Origin: Conoideocrella luteorostrata
Taxonomy: Eukaryota > Ascomycota > Sordariomycetes > Hypocreales > Clavicipitaceae
Reading direction: 5' to 3'
NCBI GenBank assembly: GCA_032433595.1
Contig: JASWJB010000013.1
Coordinates: forward strand, 186,001 to 250,000
Length of the DNA: 64,000 nucleotides
Below, in pieces: positions 1-10,587 of the stretch. Each line of letters begins with the position of its first letter. Positions within the stretch are counted from its first letter, which is position 1. Both the position numbers and the translations under genes were made by a program. A model generated the notes under the pieces. It was not told where the DNA came from. It ran no database searches and worked only from the letters and a program-made list of their open reading frames with translations.

Positions 1-749
1 TGTTGACGGCTTTGTTCCCTCGTCCCGTGAACTAGACAACGCAGCTCACAAAAAGCTAAATTGATTGAATTCGGCAACTACTCCAATGCCAAACTCTACG
101 GCTGATCGAGTATTTACCATATCGCCCGCGCGCTCCACCTCGTAAAATCTTCCCAAACGGGAATGATGGTCTCACTGCCGAAGTCAGGCGGGGCAAGGTG
201 CATCTCGGCGCTGCATTCAATGAATGGATCGCTCTCGATCGAAACCGTATCATGACTCAAAAATGCAGTACAACCCCGATTAAGAAGATCGCATACTGCT
301 TAAGTACCTTGCAGTGCATATCGCCAACCGGCATGGATACAACCTCCTCCGCGTGGTTCGGCCGAAGATCTTTGCTCAACGCGCTGACGTGGCATTTTAT
401 ATGAAATCGTGGCGCCATGCATGCGACGAAACCAGAAATTAACGTAGCATCGCCAACCGGCGAGTTTGCGAATAGATTGAAGAACGGTGCAGGCAGAGAG
501 TATTCTTGCCGGCTCAGGCACCTGTCATTTTTCGAGCCATTTTTCGCTCATGGCGAAAGATGTATGAGTTTATTTTATCTGGCCCGCATGCTTAAATGGG
601 CAATTTATATCCGCACATCAAGACACGCCCTGGTCCCGATTATGAGATTAAAATAGTACTTGAACGCTCGGTTAAGAAAAGTCATTGTTGGCCAGGAAAT
701 AGTCACTTTTTAAGACCACGAGTTCCACTAGCGGCATGCTCATAGCGAC
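1..749. other. Gene-poor left edge
   Basis: Several short overlapping open frames occur on both strands, none with a recognisable domain or convincing splice structure. A stretch near 110-290 stays open in more than one frame, which argues against using any of them. I see no RNA gene or repeat here. Confidence 0.4.
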
Positions 750-1468
750 ATGGAACGCCACCATCTTCAACGCCAACTATCGACATATTATGACGAAATT
801 TTCACCCCGTTGGTTGTCGACTGTAATGTGGATCTGAGCTTACGGTGTTCATACGGCTCTCTAATGAAGAGTGACAGTCATTGCGGAGAGCTTGAATTTT
901 CATCAGGACAATCTGCGTGGGAGCCTCTGGCTGATTTGATCTCTGAGCCGGAAAACGACGTCGATCCGTTGGTGGACAACCCTGATTCATGCACATGTGA
1001 TTGCACGGTTTCTGCAGAAATGGCGGTCGTACCTCAAGCAGCATTGATCAGCCATAGCCAAATAAACCAGGACCAACAGGATGCACATCCAGGGAGGCCG
1101 TCACAGAGCCAGCCCACGAAGAACTGCGGACCGGATTCTCCTCGCAAGTCGTCGTTGACACGGTGGCATAGTTTGGTGCACATTCTGGGAACAGAAGCAA
1201 AAGTTGAAAACGAAGTCAGTCTAAATTCATAATCATCATCGTATTCTGCTGTCTAATGAATTAAGAAATTTAGAGGCACGATAAAGATATCAACATGCAT
1301 ATGCCTGAGGAGACCAATCGACCACCACGCTCAAGACTATCCCTGCAACCTTGGTTCTTTGCTAATCTTCCGGCAAAGATCCAGCGGTCCTTTTTGACCT
1401 CAGAGGAGCAGTATGTTGCAAAACGAGACGGAGAAGCCAAGACCTGGCACCTTCGATGTGAGCCGTGA
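750..1468 (+). CDS. Hypothetical protein, at least two exons
   Basis: No function recognised. Exon 1 (750-1214) encodes 155 residues, acidic and Cys-containing, and ends at a good donor (gtcagt). A branch-like tctaat and an acceptor (atttag) at 1271-1273 lead in frame to exon 2 (from 1274). Exon 2 contains a PWFFANLPAKIQRSFLTSEE segment of a style I associate with fungal hypothetical proteins. Read straight on, the frame stops at 1466-1468 (219 aa). Alternatively a gtatgt donor near 1412 with an acceptor near 1511 would skip the stops and restore an open frame to about 1590. The gene model is therefore uncertain, and decay is possible. It lies isolated in gene-poor DNA. Confidence 0.35.
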
Positions 1469-4260
1469 CAGCCACTCGCCTAGAAGATCTAGCCCTGCAA
1501 GGATACTAGTAGTCGCGCTGGTGAAAACAAGATGGAAGACATGGTCCCGGCCACGCCAGTGGTACCACAGGAGAGTACAAATGCTTCAGGTAATTGTTTC
1601 CAAATTATTGCCTGATATACCCCAAAAAATACATTTTTTCGCGTTGAAGAGTGTTAAGTGCTGAATACTCCTTCATAAACTGTCTGTTGAGAAAGTACTC
1701 TTCGTGACGCCATTTCAACGATTTCATCATAGCTCCGGACCGCCGATTTATTCAGTACACTTCTAAATGCACAGAGGGCAGCAATCTAGCAGTATAATGT
1801 ATCGCTCATGAGGCCCAATAGCGCAAATTGTTTTTTTGTCTCCTTCTGTGCTTATTTGACAGAAATGTCTGCTTGGTTCGGAGCAATCCGCGTAGATGTA
1901 GTAGTTGATGGTGTAAGCACACATGTTGATTGCATTGCTTTGGCAAAGTAAATGAGTAGTTGTTATGGCTTGTGCTGGTCGGTTCAATAAGACTGTTGTT
2001 TTTGGTCTTTGGGAGGGAGAGAAGGGATTTCAACCTCTTTTCGTCGATATGTTATCATCCCGAAACACCCATCCACCACGTATGTGTGCTGGTGTCTGTA
2101 CTCTACTAGCAAGGCAGAGACTTAATATAGCTCATAACGACCGTGTAGATAGTAAGGTTGAATAGTTGAGCAGCTCGATTCCAGACGAATAAATGCGATC
2201 ACTCTTTAATATAGCGGTATAAGTATGATAGATATTGAGAATGGATCTCCAAACAATGATGCGGTTTAAGTATATAAAGGGGAGAATTCATCTCTTTCTG
2301 CAATGAGGAGGAGGAGGAGGTACCCGTCTTATGATTATTTGCACTGTTTGACCAAATTTGACCAGCCTAAATTTAATCATGAGCGAGTCGGTCATCTTTT
2401 GGGTTACAAATTGCACATGAACAGTAACTCTCATGATGAGGCACCGAAGCGTTGCTTCCTGTAAAAGCACAAAAAGTTGTTTTGTATGGACAAGCATTAG
2501 CTCATATGGAGATTTGGGCTTAGCGCAGTGAGAAGACCGGACGAACGAAGTGCCACGAATAATGTTCATTTATGTGATGCGGGCATTGAAGTACCCATGG
2601 TCAGCAAGAGAAGTCCAGAACTCTCTGTATTCGCTCTGGGCACTGGAGCCTGGCACCTCTTAGAATTGTAGATGCAGCTTTGTCTCAGAGTCAACCCATA
2701 GTCTTCAGCGCAGCGCAGCACGCGTCGTGTACTAGGCCCAACCGCAACCAGTGTCGTCTGATGAGTAAGCCCAAATACTACCCTGCCCAAACTTGCCGAA
2801 AGACGAGTGGCTGTATCGTACAAAAGAGGTAGTTTTCCCATATTACCTGCAAGGGCTAAAAGATCAAAAGAAACTTGCCCTGCTGCGGGGCATCCTTACA
2901 ACCTCGGGCGCTACGTGATAGTCTACGTGACTGGCGTGGCGCGTAAGATGAACCATGCAAGGCGTCGGCAACTAATTAGAGGCGTAGTGCGCGGGGGTGG
3001 CAACGGTCGTAGGCCCTGTTCAGCGTGTTCGGTCTTGACGGCATTGCACCGATGCAACGCAAGCATTCACGTGCCTCACATCAGGGCCCATGCAACGCAC
3101 TCTGCCTCTGCCATGGATGTCTCATTTGTCGACACCTTGGCATCATGCCGGGGGGCCCTGTTTGATTCACAGAGATTTCATCGCTGTCTTATCTCTGGCG
3201 CACAGCAATGTTGCCACGTTTCCATGCGGTGTGGAAAAAACACGACCCATCGTGGCCGATACACCACAAATCCAACACTCTAAGATACTATCTATTTTTG
3301 ATTAATTCCATCATTCTTTTTTTAGCTACGTAAGCATAGGTTTAATCCAACTACTGATAGGCTCTTGAGATAGATGGCACCAGCCTTCTTCCGCAAGCTC
3401 TTGTGAATCACCTTTCAATAAATTTGACCTTTTTTTAATCTCCTTAGACTCAGAGGATTGAGCACTTTCCATTGGGATTAAGTTCTGGCTTTTTAGGCCA
3501 AAAAAAAAAAAAAGTGCTGTATACCACAGGTTCTGGGGGATTTTCGCGGGATGGGTCGTATAATTTTCACACCACATGGTTGCTTCCTCGCAGCTACAGG
3601 ATGCATGGTCTACTTGGCAGATGTCAGACGAGTCGGCAGTTCAAAGACCCTGGACATAGTGCTCCAGTGATACACCCTATCGTTGCATCCACACCCAGTG
3701 AATTGCTGACCGATCGGCTCTGTTCATCGCCTTACTGCATGTGTGCAGGGCACGGTTCATCCGGTGCTCCATAGAATGTGATGCCATCGTATAATGCTGT
3801 TATTTTTTGCTTCTTGACGGTTCATTTAGAGCAGCCCCGCTCACTATGCAACCATACAGACAATGATTTTGATGTCTGATCTACTCCGTAGATGTCCGAA
3901 TGCGTCCATTGGTGCAGCCATCGTTCATCTGCACCCCAACACAACGGTTGGACAACTTAAAGTGTGTGAAGATTTCTTTCATTCTGGTGTATTGCATTGT
4001 TGCATGGTTCATTCGACATCGAGTGACCTCACTGCGCACTGTGCTACTCTTTTATTGGGTGATCTGTATGGGTGACGAGATGTTGGTGCCCGCTCTTGTT
4101 GGCATCTAGCAGTGTTGCTTGGAATAGAGTGACTATAGTAGCCATTTGAACTCGTCGCGACTTCATAGCATTACGGTTTTTGCATTGCTTTAGTTATTCT
4201 TCATCAAAAACGAGAATTTTTATCGCATTACTAAGGAAGATTGGCCTACTCCTAAGCGTA

Positions 4261-4276
4261 TACTCCGTACTCCGTG
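4261..4276. repeat. Tandem TACTCCGTAC-type motif
   Basis: The 9-mer TACTCCGTA is followed immediately by a second, imperfect copy. Further exact copies (either strand) lie at 3882, 4640, 4733, 13331, 13359, 40684, 47079, 49804, 49838 and 50031, all outside the coding sequences modelled here. Confidence 0.7.
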
Positions 4277-6141
4277 TTGCGATGTCAATTTGATGACTGC
4301 CAGCAGCCGGCTCATTGTGCGGCCCTGAACCGAACTCAGTTGACGGCACGTCTGACTCGGGGGGCGCCACATAACGCCACCTACGACACAAATCCATGAT
4401 TGTGAGTATCAAATTGATGGCTTCCGGCAGGGAACTCCGTACTTGAGCCAATAACCTGTTCGGGTGACTGCGATTGGCTGACTACCTTTTTCTTTAACCC
4501 TTGAGGTTTCCTTCGCTAGCACCTAAAAGTAGTGTGATTAGGTCGAGATGTCAATCATTTCGTCGCTTCTGCAAGGACTGGAACCGCCTAGGCGCTCCGG
4601 TTGAGGATTGAACCCTTGCAAAACGAAACTCTCGACTGATACTCCGTAGACTAGAACAAATGGCCACTTGAAAAATAATAGGAGGAACCAGATAACTTTG
4701 CGGGCGAGATATCAAACGACATGGCCCAACAATACGGAGTACAATCACCGGCTTTTCTCACAATCTTTCAAGCAGTGTGGTCATCAAGGTTGTCCATACA
4801 ACTCACTGACTCGTCCATCCATCCAACCACACCAATGCAACCCACCAACGGTTTTTTTGACTGCCCCGAGCCCGATTTCCACCCTGAAGACGAGGGGATC
4901 ATCGAAGGACTAGTGTTGATCTTTTCTCAACATCTGCGATCGTTTGATACGACATTTATTCGGGAGCCCTTACCTGAACAACCAAAGTTTTTTTTTCCTA
5001 TCTCGATATTTTGGCTGCGGGATTGATGGGAACAAGGGCCCCGTGGTACTAGACAAAACTACTGTGACGAGGAATCCTTTTTTAAGCCGTATGCTAGTAA
5101 GGGGGGATTGCGGCCAGACCCGGACCCTAGCTCGGAAGTGTTTTTATGATCGTGTTTGAGGACTGTTACTCTAGCGATCGATCATTTCGTGAGCTGGTCT
5201 CAATCGTCCTTTCAATATCCGTCGCACTAGAGTACAGAAGCGTGAACTCGCTAAAATATTATTTAGTAAAGTATTGTCCAGGCTCAACATCAATAGGCAT
5301 CATGCCACCGCAATCGTAGTATCGTTTCCCCATCACCCAGCGTACGCATAATCTTGTGCGCGAAGTAGTTGTTGTCATACTTTGCGCAAGAGTATGAGCA
5401 CACCCTAGGGTAGCTGCGTGGAGTGAGGATGTTCTTTAACAAGGATGATTTTAGTCAGCCTCGGACAGTGTATTTGTAGTTAACGTAGCTTCCCTCAGAA
5501 TAGAAAGAAACTAGACATTCTTTGTGAAGCAAATTAACTCCTTAAAATTTAACTTTTTATCTTTTAACACCTATTATAGCATAATACTAATGGTTGGAAT
5601 CCCGCCAAGCACAATAGGAAGCATTGAGCGAGTCACGTGGTCACCTTTCGGGCACGATATTTATACGGCGATATCTAGCTTCCCACCTTGACTTGTTTTC
5701 TTCTTCTTAGATAGATACACAGAGACTTATGAATATATTCAATCTAAAGCCGACGATCTAGATTGTTGCACAACCCTGTGCAACCCACACTTTCATTACA
5801 CAGCGCAGCAGCAGGCACACGCGGCCGCAAAGGGAACTGGCTCAAGTTGCGGCATTTGACGGGAATTTCCGACCAGGGCAGCTCTTGAGATAGTGCTGAG
5901 CAGTTTGGAACTGTAGCGCGAAGAAGGCTCATTCGGGCCACATCAACTAACATGATGCATAGAGGTCTTAGCGAGAAAAGAACCCAGCCGGAGGAGATGG
6001 ACGGCGAGACGGAGCTGAGCAATCCTGATTAGCAACGCTGCCGGTTGGCACTATCCCTAACGTAAAAAAGTACGTCGATATTCAACAACTTGAGCGTAAG
6101 CAGACTGGAGAGCTACACAACAAGACAAGACTTGAAAGATC

Positions 6142-6172
6142 GAATTCAAATTCAAATTCGAATTCAATTCAA
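6142..6172. repeat. AATTCAA-type simple repeat
   Basis: A run of GAATTC/AAATTC units of about 31 bp, a short imperfect microsatellite in non-coding DNA. Confidence 0.7.
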
Positions 6173-6779
6173 TATAAAGAAGGATGAAGCATTACTAAAA
6201 GACTTCCCTACCTCCTGGACTGAGTACCAGCTGGGTAAGCCTGGAACATGTGTCATTTTCACCGACCATCCGGTTAGCTTGCATCACTTTCAAGTCAAAG
6301 AGTACACTCATCTTTGATCCCATGTCGCGCCGCCCAAGGAGACGGAGAAACGGCGCATGGCTGCTGAACCTGCTACTGTTCAAGACGCCATCCGTCGACT
6401 AAAGGAGAATCCCGTTCTAGAGACCGTACAAGGAGGGTTGTAGATTGCCCTAATAGGTTGAACATCACCCGGAGAAAATGCAAGGGTCCACTGATCGTTA
6501 AAGCAAAACAAGAAATTCAACGCTACGCAAAAAATAAGATCTCGTTTACGAGTCTAGCCCATACCCGGCGAAGCTGCAAGGAGTGCTGTACTATATCTGG
6601 GGTTTTGGAAACAGCGAAGAGGTCAAAAGCATCCAATAACGACTTTTAAGGGTAAATAGGAAAAGCCATCCTCTCTGGCTGATGACAATTGCGGCTACTT
6701 TTATTCAAAGATAAAAGATGTAGAGCAATTCCCTTCATGCGTCACCGACATTAAAATGCACGGCCAAATCCCGCGAACC

Positions 6780-8361
6780 CTACGATGACACGCGATCGAA
6801 CCAGATATAATCATCCAACTCTTCCTCAAACGCGATGCCTAACTTCACAGCAACGCTACCTTCAAACCTAAACTCGGCCCTTAATGGTGAGCTGCACCCG
6901 GTAGATACTTCCCTTGAGTGAGCAATGTATTTTGTCTGTTGACATACGTGATCTAACGTGAGAGTGAATACGTAGGACCGATCCGAGCAATCAATGAACA
7001 AATGTCCATCCTTAACCTGAACATTGATCCCGCGCCAGCCGCGGCTCCAGTATTCCCCAGTGTAAGCACTAAGAGGAGTCGTTTGCGGTTCCGATTCTGT
7101 AATTCCAGGGCAGAGCTTCTGTCGCTCCTCTTCCAACTCAATGTCGCTAACATCGTTATCGGACTGGTCGTAAGCCGTTCCGCTGTACTTTTCACATAAG
7201 ACCTTATCCCAGTTGAGCCTTTGATCAGTGGGCAGATCCAAGACTTCGTCGACCAATTCTTGCATCAGGATTTCGGCAACAAAACCTGCCATGCTAGTAT
7301 TTCCAAAGATTACACCTCCAAAGTTGAGGTCTGGAAAGAAAAAGTGACTCGTGGAAGACCCGGTAATGCATCCGCCATGGATGACGAGCATATGGCCACG
7401 GTAGTGGTGCACCTCCCAGCCGGCGGCGTATAATGGTGGGGACGAAAAAGGGCTTATGTCTTCATAATTTGGATTCTTGGTTATTCGTGCTTTAACGAGT
7501 CCTTTGTAAATATTTTCTGTAAATGGCCGTTCCTTGTTCATTATAGCCCTGATGTACTTCACATAGTCGTTGACACTGGTAATGATAGAGCCCGCACCTT
7601 GTGCTTCGGGGGCGTCTGGGATGTCGAATGTCACGTACTTCTTGGTCTTTGTATCCCAATAGTGTCCAGGACTAATACGGCCTCCCAGACCTTTTGCACG
7701 TGCACGCTCTGGCTGAAGATTGCTGGAAGCCATGCCAAGCGGTTGGAAGAAGCGTTGATCCAGAAAGTCGGCAAAGCTGGTTCCAGTCTTCTGCTCTACT
7801 AGATATGTCGCCACGGTAAACATCATGTTGCAGTACATGTACTTGGATCGTATAGGAGCCGCAGTCGATAAATTTCGCAGATTCTGGGTGATTGACCTTG
7901 CATCATCTGTCTGCTTGGCTTGCGGACCCAAATAGGAGTTATCATTACTACCTCGATGTTTCAGTAGCGGACATGTAAACTTGGTGCAGCTGCACTTACG
8001 GTGCCATTCCGGTTCTGTGACTCAGAATGTCCTCAACAGTGACGCCTTCATACCCTTTGCCCGGCATGACAAATTCACCGGGTAGCAGCTTTGCCATTTC
8101 GGCTTCATATTGGACGTCGGGATATCTCTCGTCGTCGATCAGTAGTGATACAGACGCAGCAGTCAGAGACTTGGAAGCAGAGGCAATGTCGAAGAGGGTG
8201 TCAGTGGTCATTGGCATTGGCGGTTTGAACGAAGCCACCCCAAAGGCCTTGGACGCGATGGTGTCATTGTGAACGACGGCTATGGCGAGGCCGGGTATAT
8301 GGTATTTTTTTATGAGCTCCTCTACGTGAGAGGAGAAGCTGGGTGAGTTAAACAGATCCAT
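6780..8361 (-). CDS. LovD-like serine acyltransferase / beta-lactamase-fold hydrolase
   Basis: Two exons (8361-8000, 7947-6780) with a 52-bp GT-AG intron give 509 aa. The fold is that of class C beta-lactamases, DD-peptidases and LovD-type transesterases. The SxxK pair is at Ser61/Lys64 (SASK), a YxN motif at Tyr159 (YCN), and HGG at about 311 replaces the KTG triad of beta-lactamases. A C-terminal beta-rich module (about 410-500) resembles the tail often fused to these enzymes. There is no signal peptide, so it is probably cytosolic. LovD-family enzymes move a polyketide acyl group onto a cluster metabolite's hydroxyl, so beside an HR-PKS cluster a tailoring acyltransferase is the leading reading. 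A plain carboxylesterase or peptidase-like hydrolase is the alternative. The nearest neighbour is a monooxygenase on the same strand, 571 bp upstream. Confidence 0.82.
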
Positions 8362-8932
8362 GTGAATAGTGAATGATTGACTGATTGGCTTGTCGGACTG
8401 AGTAATGTGTCGAGTGTTGCGAACGCAGGATTTTGAGGTTCACGTAATTTTAATCTCAAGCTGTGTGTATGCTGACAAGCTGAGTCAGACTAAGGCCGGC
8501 GGTACCCTGAGTTCGGTTCAAGGGCCGCATCTCCGAGCTGACACATCGTGGCCGTTAGTATGTTAACTAAATGCTTGCTTAGTCGGAGTGCTAAATGAAA
8601 GCGCATGATAAGGTATGGAATCACAAATAAAGTTGACGGCTCGATCCTTCACTTCTAATGGTACTGTTTTCATTTCACTCTACTTGTGGCATATCTGCGC
8701 TTGTCCATGCACGGTTTGTCAGAAAATTCGGCAATGTGAAGCTCCACTAGTGGCATCAACGATGCATTTTATCTGGCATGTGATAGTGTCAAATGTATTA
8801 GTACAAAATTTCAGTTCATTTACCAGGCAAACTGTCATTATCACTCCGCTGAACAAAATTACTCTCTAAAAAATGCCCACTATGAAAACAACCGTGAATT
8901 AGAACACCATGCCCCAATCGCGCAACGCAGTC
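8362..8932. other. Intergenic spacer between LovD-like gene and FAD monooxygenase
   Basis: Holds the promoter of the LovD-like gene and the 3' flank of the monooxygenase. No further gene or RNA is visible. Confidence 0.5.
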
Positions 8933-10252
8933 TCAAACTTCAGCCTCGTCAACATCATACAGCAATTGCCTCTCCATCGCCCTCCCAGTTTTGTATCCAA
9001 TCAATCTTGAACCAGCAAAATATATCCAAATAACAAGCTCCTTGAACCATAAGCCCCACTCGTTCGTCTTCCGTCTTACATCGGAGTTGCTTGCAGCCAG
9101 CTTCGTGATTTCATTCACTCGTGGCCGTCGAACAGCATCATACGTAGTAAAAACATTCTCCAGCGGCCGGCTCGGGTCCGCAAGTAGCCTCGAAATCATA
9201 AACACATCCTCAACGGCTTGAGACAGACCTTGGCCGGCATGAGGTGACATGGCGTGCGCGGCGTCGCCCAGCAAGAGGCATCGACCCTTGTGCCACTTTC
9301 CGCCCGAGGGTAACTCGAAGGTGGGATAGAATTTAACGGCAGTTGTTTCGTTGACAATGGATCTCAAGACAACTCCCCACTCACCGCGGGCGTTTTTGAG
9401 CAGCTCCAATAAGTTGTTCTTGAAATCGGCCACTTCTTTTTCGCGCTTCACCTCCCACCCATCTCTGCTGTCTCCGCTGGCCGGGAGTGGGACTTCTTTC
9501 GAGACGCCCCAGAATAGTTGGTCGCCCTCGACAGAACAGGACATCACGCCAATCCCTCCCTCGGTTGTGAGTGTTGCATTGATACCCTTGAGGTCATTGG
9601 CTGAAGATTTAATTGATTCGGGACGGGTGATAATGGCTCCAATGCCGGCAAATCCGGTGTAACCCGGGGTTTGTGACGGATCGACGTAGAGCTTTCGAAC
9701 GGCAGAGTGAATGCCATCGCATCCGAATAAAATATCAGCTTCATCGGTGGATCCATCTGAGAAGGTTACCTTTACACTACTGCTTGTTTCTGTAATGTTG
9801 ACAAGATTTTTGTTGAAATGAATCGGAATTTGAGCTTCCTTTGCTGCCGTCATCAGCACCTCGAGAAGCTCCGGGCGCTTGATGCGGAGGTAGCCGAAAC
9901 CGCCATTTTGCTCTTTCACAGCACCGACGAGGTCTCTGGAAGTGATTATACCGCCATTTAAAGAGTGAAGAGTCATTGTGGATTCACTACTACCGCGGGC
10001 TGCCAACTCCTCATATAAACCGAGTCGATGAAACAACCGAAGGCCATTAGAAAATATTCCTACGGCGCCGCCCAAGGTCGTGGGTTCGGCGCGGAGTTCG
10101 TAGATCGTCGAGCAGATATCCGTCATTTGTTGCAGCCGCAGCGCGGCAGAGATGCCTGCCGGTCCGCCTCCAATGATGATTGCCTGGGTGCTGTTAGGGT
10201 AATCTCGTCGCGCTGGTGCCTGTGATGATAAAAGACTGCTTACCTTTCGCAT
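8933..10252 (-). CDS. Class A FAD-dependent monooxygenase (salicylate hydroxylase type)
   Basis: A single exon of 439 aa. The FAD-binding Rossmann motif GGGPAG is at 28-33, the DG motif (GCDGIHSAVRK) at Asp179, and the GD motif (LLGDAAHAMSPHAGQG) at Gly329-Asp330. All three are diagnostic of the NAD(P)H-dependent flavin hydroxylases. A hydrophobic stretch near 405-423 could give loose membrane association, as in some cluster epoxidases and hydroxylases. A GT...AG pair near the start encloses only 24 bp and is too short to be an intron, so the frame is read through from the ATG at 10252. It is divergently transcribed from the Zn2Cys6 regulator 335 bp away. The likely role is hydroxylation or epoxidation of the cluster polyketide; the exact substrate cannot be read from sequence. 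Confidence 0.9.
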   Translation of the reverse strand: MRKVSSLLSSQAPARRDYPNSTQAIIIGGGPAGISAALRLQQMTDICSTIYELRAEPTTLGGAVGIFSNGLRLFHRLGLYEELAARGSSESTMTLHSLNGGIITSRDLVGAVKEQNGGFGYLRIKRPELLEVLMTAAKEAQIPIHFNKNLVNITETSSSVKVTFSDGSTDEADILFGCDGIHSAVRKLYVDPSQTPGYTGFAGIGAIITRPESIKSSANDLKGINATLTTEGGIGVMSCSVEGDQLFWGVSKEVPLPASGDSRDGWEVKREKEVADFKNNLLELLKNARGEWGVVLRSIVNETTAVKFYPTFELPSGGKWHKGRCLLLGDAAHAMSPHAGQGLSQAVEDVFMISRLLADPSRPLENVFTTYDAVRRPRVNEITKLAASNSDVRRKTNEWGLWFKELVIWIYFAGSRLIGYKTGRAMERQLLYDVDEAEV

Positions 10253-10587
10253 TTTTTTTACGTGTTAAGCTATTGTGAAGTAGAATGAAGTAAAGTTTGA
10301 ATGATTGAGTTCTTTTAATGCTTAGTTCAGCGCCATTGATCACCATCTGGAATGTCGAGACGCATTCACAACTCTTATATTTTGATGGAGAGTGGCCGTT
10401 GGAACGGCCCGCGGACAAAATTACTATATATCGCTTAGCGTCCGCTGGCGACGTTACCCGCGGCCTCTTAACCAAGAATGGGTCAACCCCGCGGTCTTCT
10501 CCGGAGCAGCACTGGGTCTGACACCAAGTGATTGCGCAACGCTGCCGCGACTACATCACCCGATCGAGCAGAGGCTGTGTGTAAGTA
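10253..10587. promoter_or_regulatory. Shared divergent promoter of FAD monooxygenase and Zn2Cys6 regulator
   Basis: A 335-bp intergenic region between two start codons pointing away from each other. It holds three CCGCGG palindromes (10409, 10458, 10489) and a perfect 7-bp inverted repeat at 10394-10409. A TATA-like tatata lies near 10425. CCG/CGG dyads are the usual half-sites of binuclear zinc cluster factors, so autoregulation or co-regulation by the adjacent regulator is plausible but inferred. Confidence 0.6.
10394..10409. promoter_or_regulatory. Perfect inverted repeat GGCCGTT-GG-AACGGCC (CCG-N6-CGG)
   Basis: Two perfectly complementary 7-mers flank a 2-bp centre, giving a CCG-N6-CGG arrangement typical of dimeric Zn2Cys6 operators. 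It lies in the promoter shared by the regulator and the monooxygenase, and its last base overlaps the first CCGCGG. Confidence 0.55.

Larger units (their letters stand above)
1591..6779. other. Gene-poor, low-complexity intergenic region
   Basis: Only short, mutually overlapping frames of 60-158 codons with no recognisable domains. It contains GAG and poly-A/T simple tracts, an AATTC-rich repeat near 6142 and five of the eleven TACTCCGTA-type motifs (3882, 4261, 4640, 4733, plus a partial at 4433). A coding-like stretch at about 6330-6440 (MAAEPATVQDAIRRLKENP) ends in a stop and could be an exon relic. I cannot assign a gene. Confidence 0.45.

Noticed and set aside
10210..10250. GT...AG pair near the start of the first FAD monooxygenase
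   Set aside because: It encloses only 24 bp, below a functional fungal intron, and the frame is open through it.
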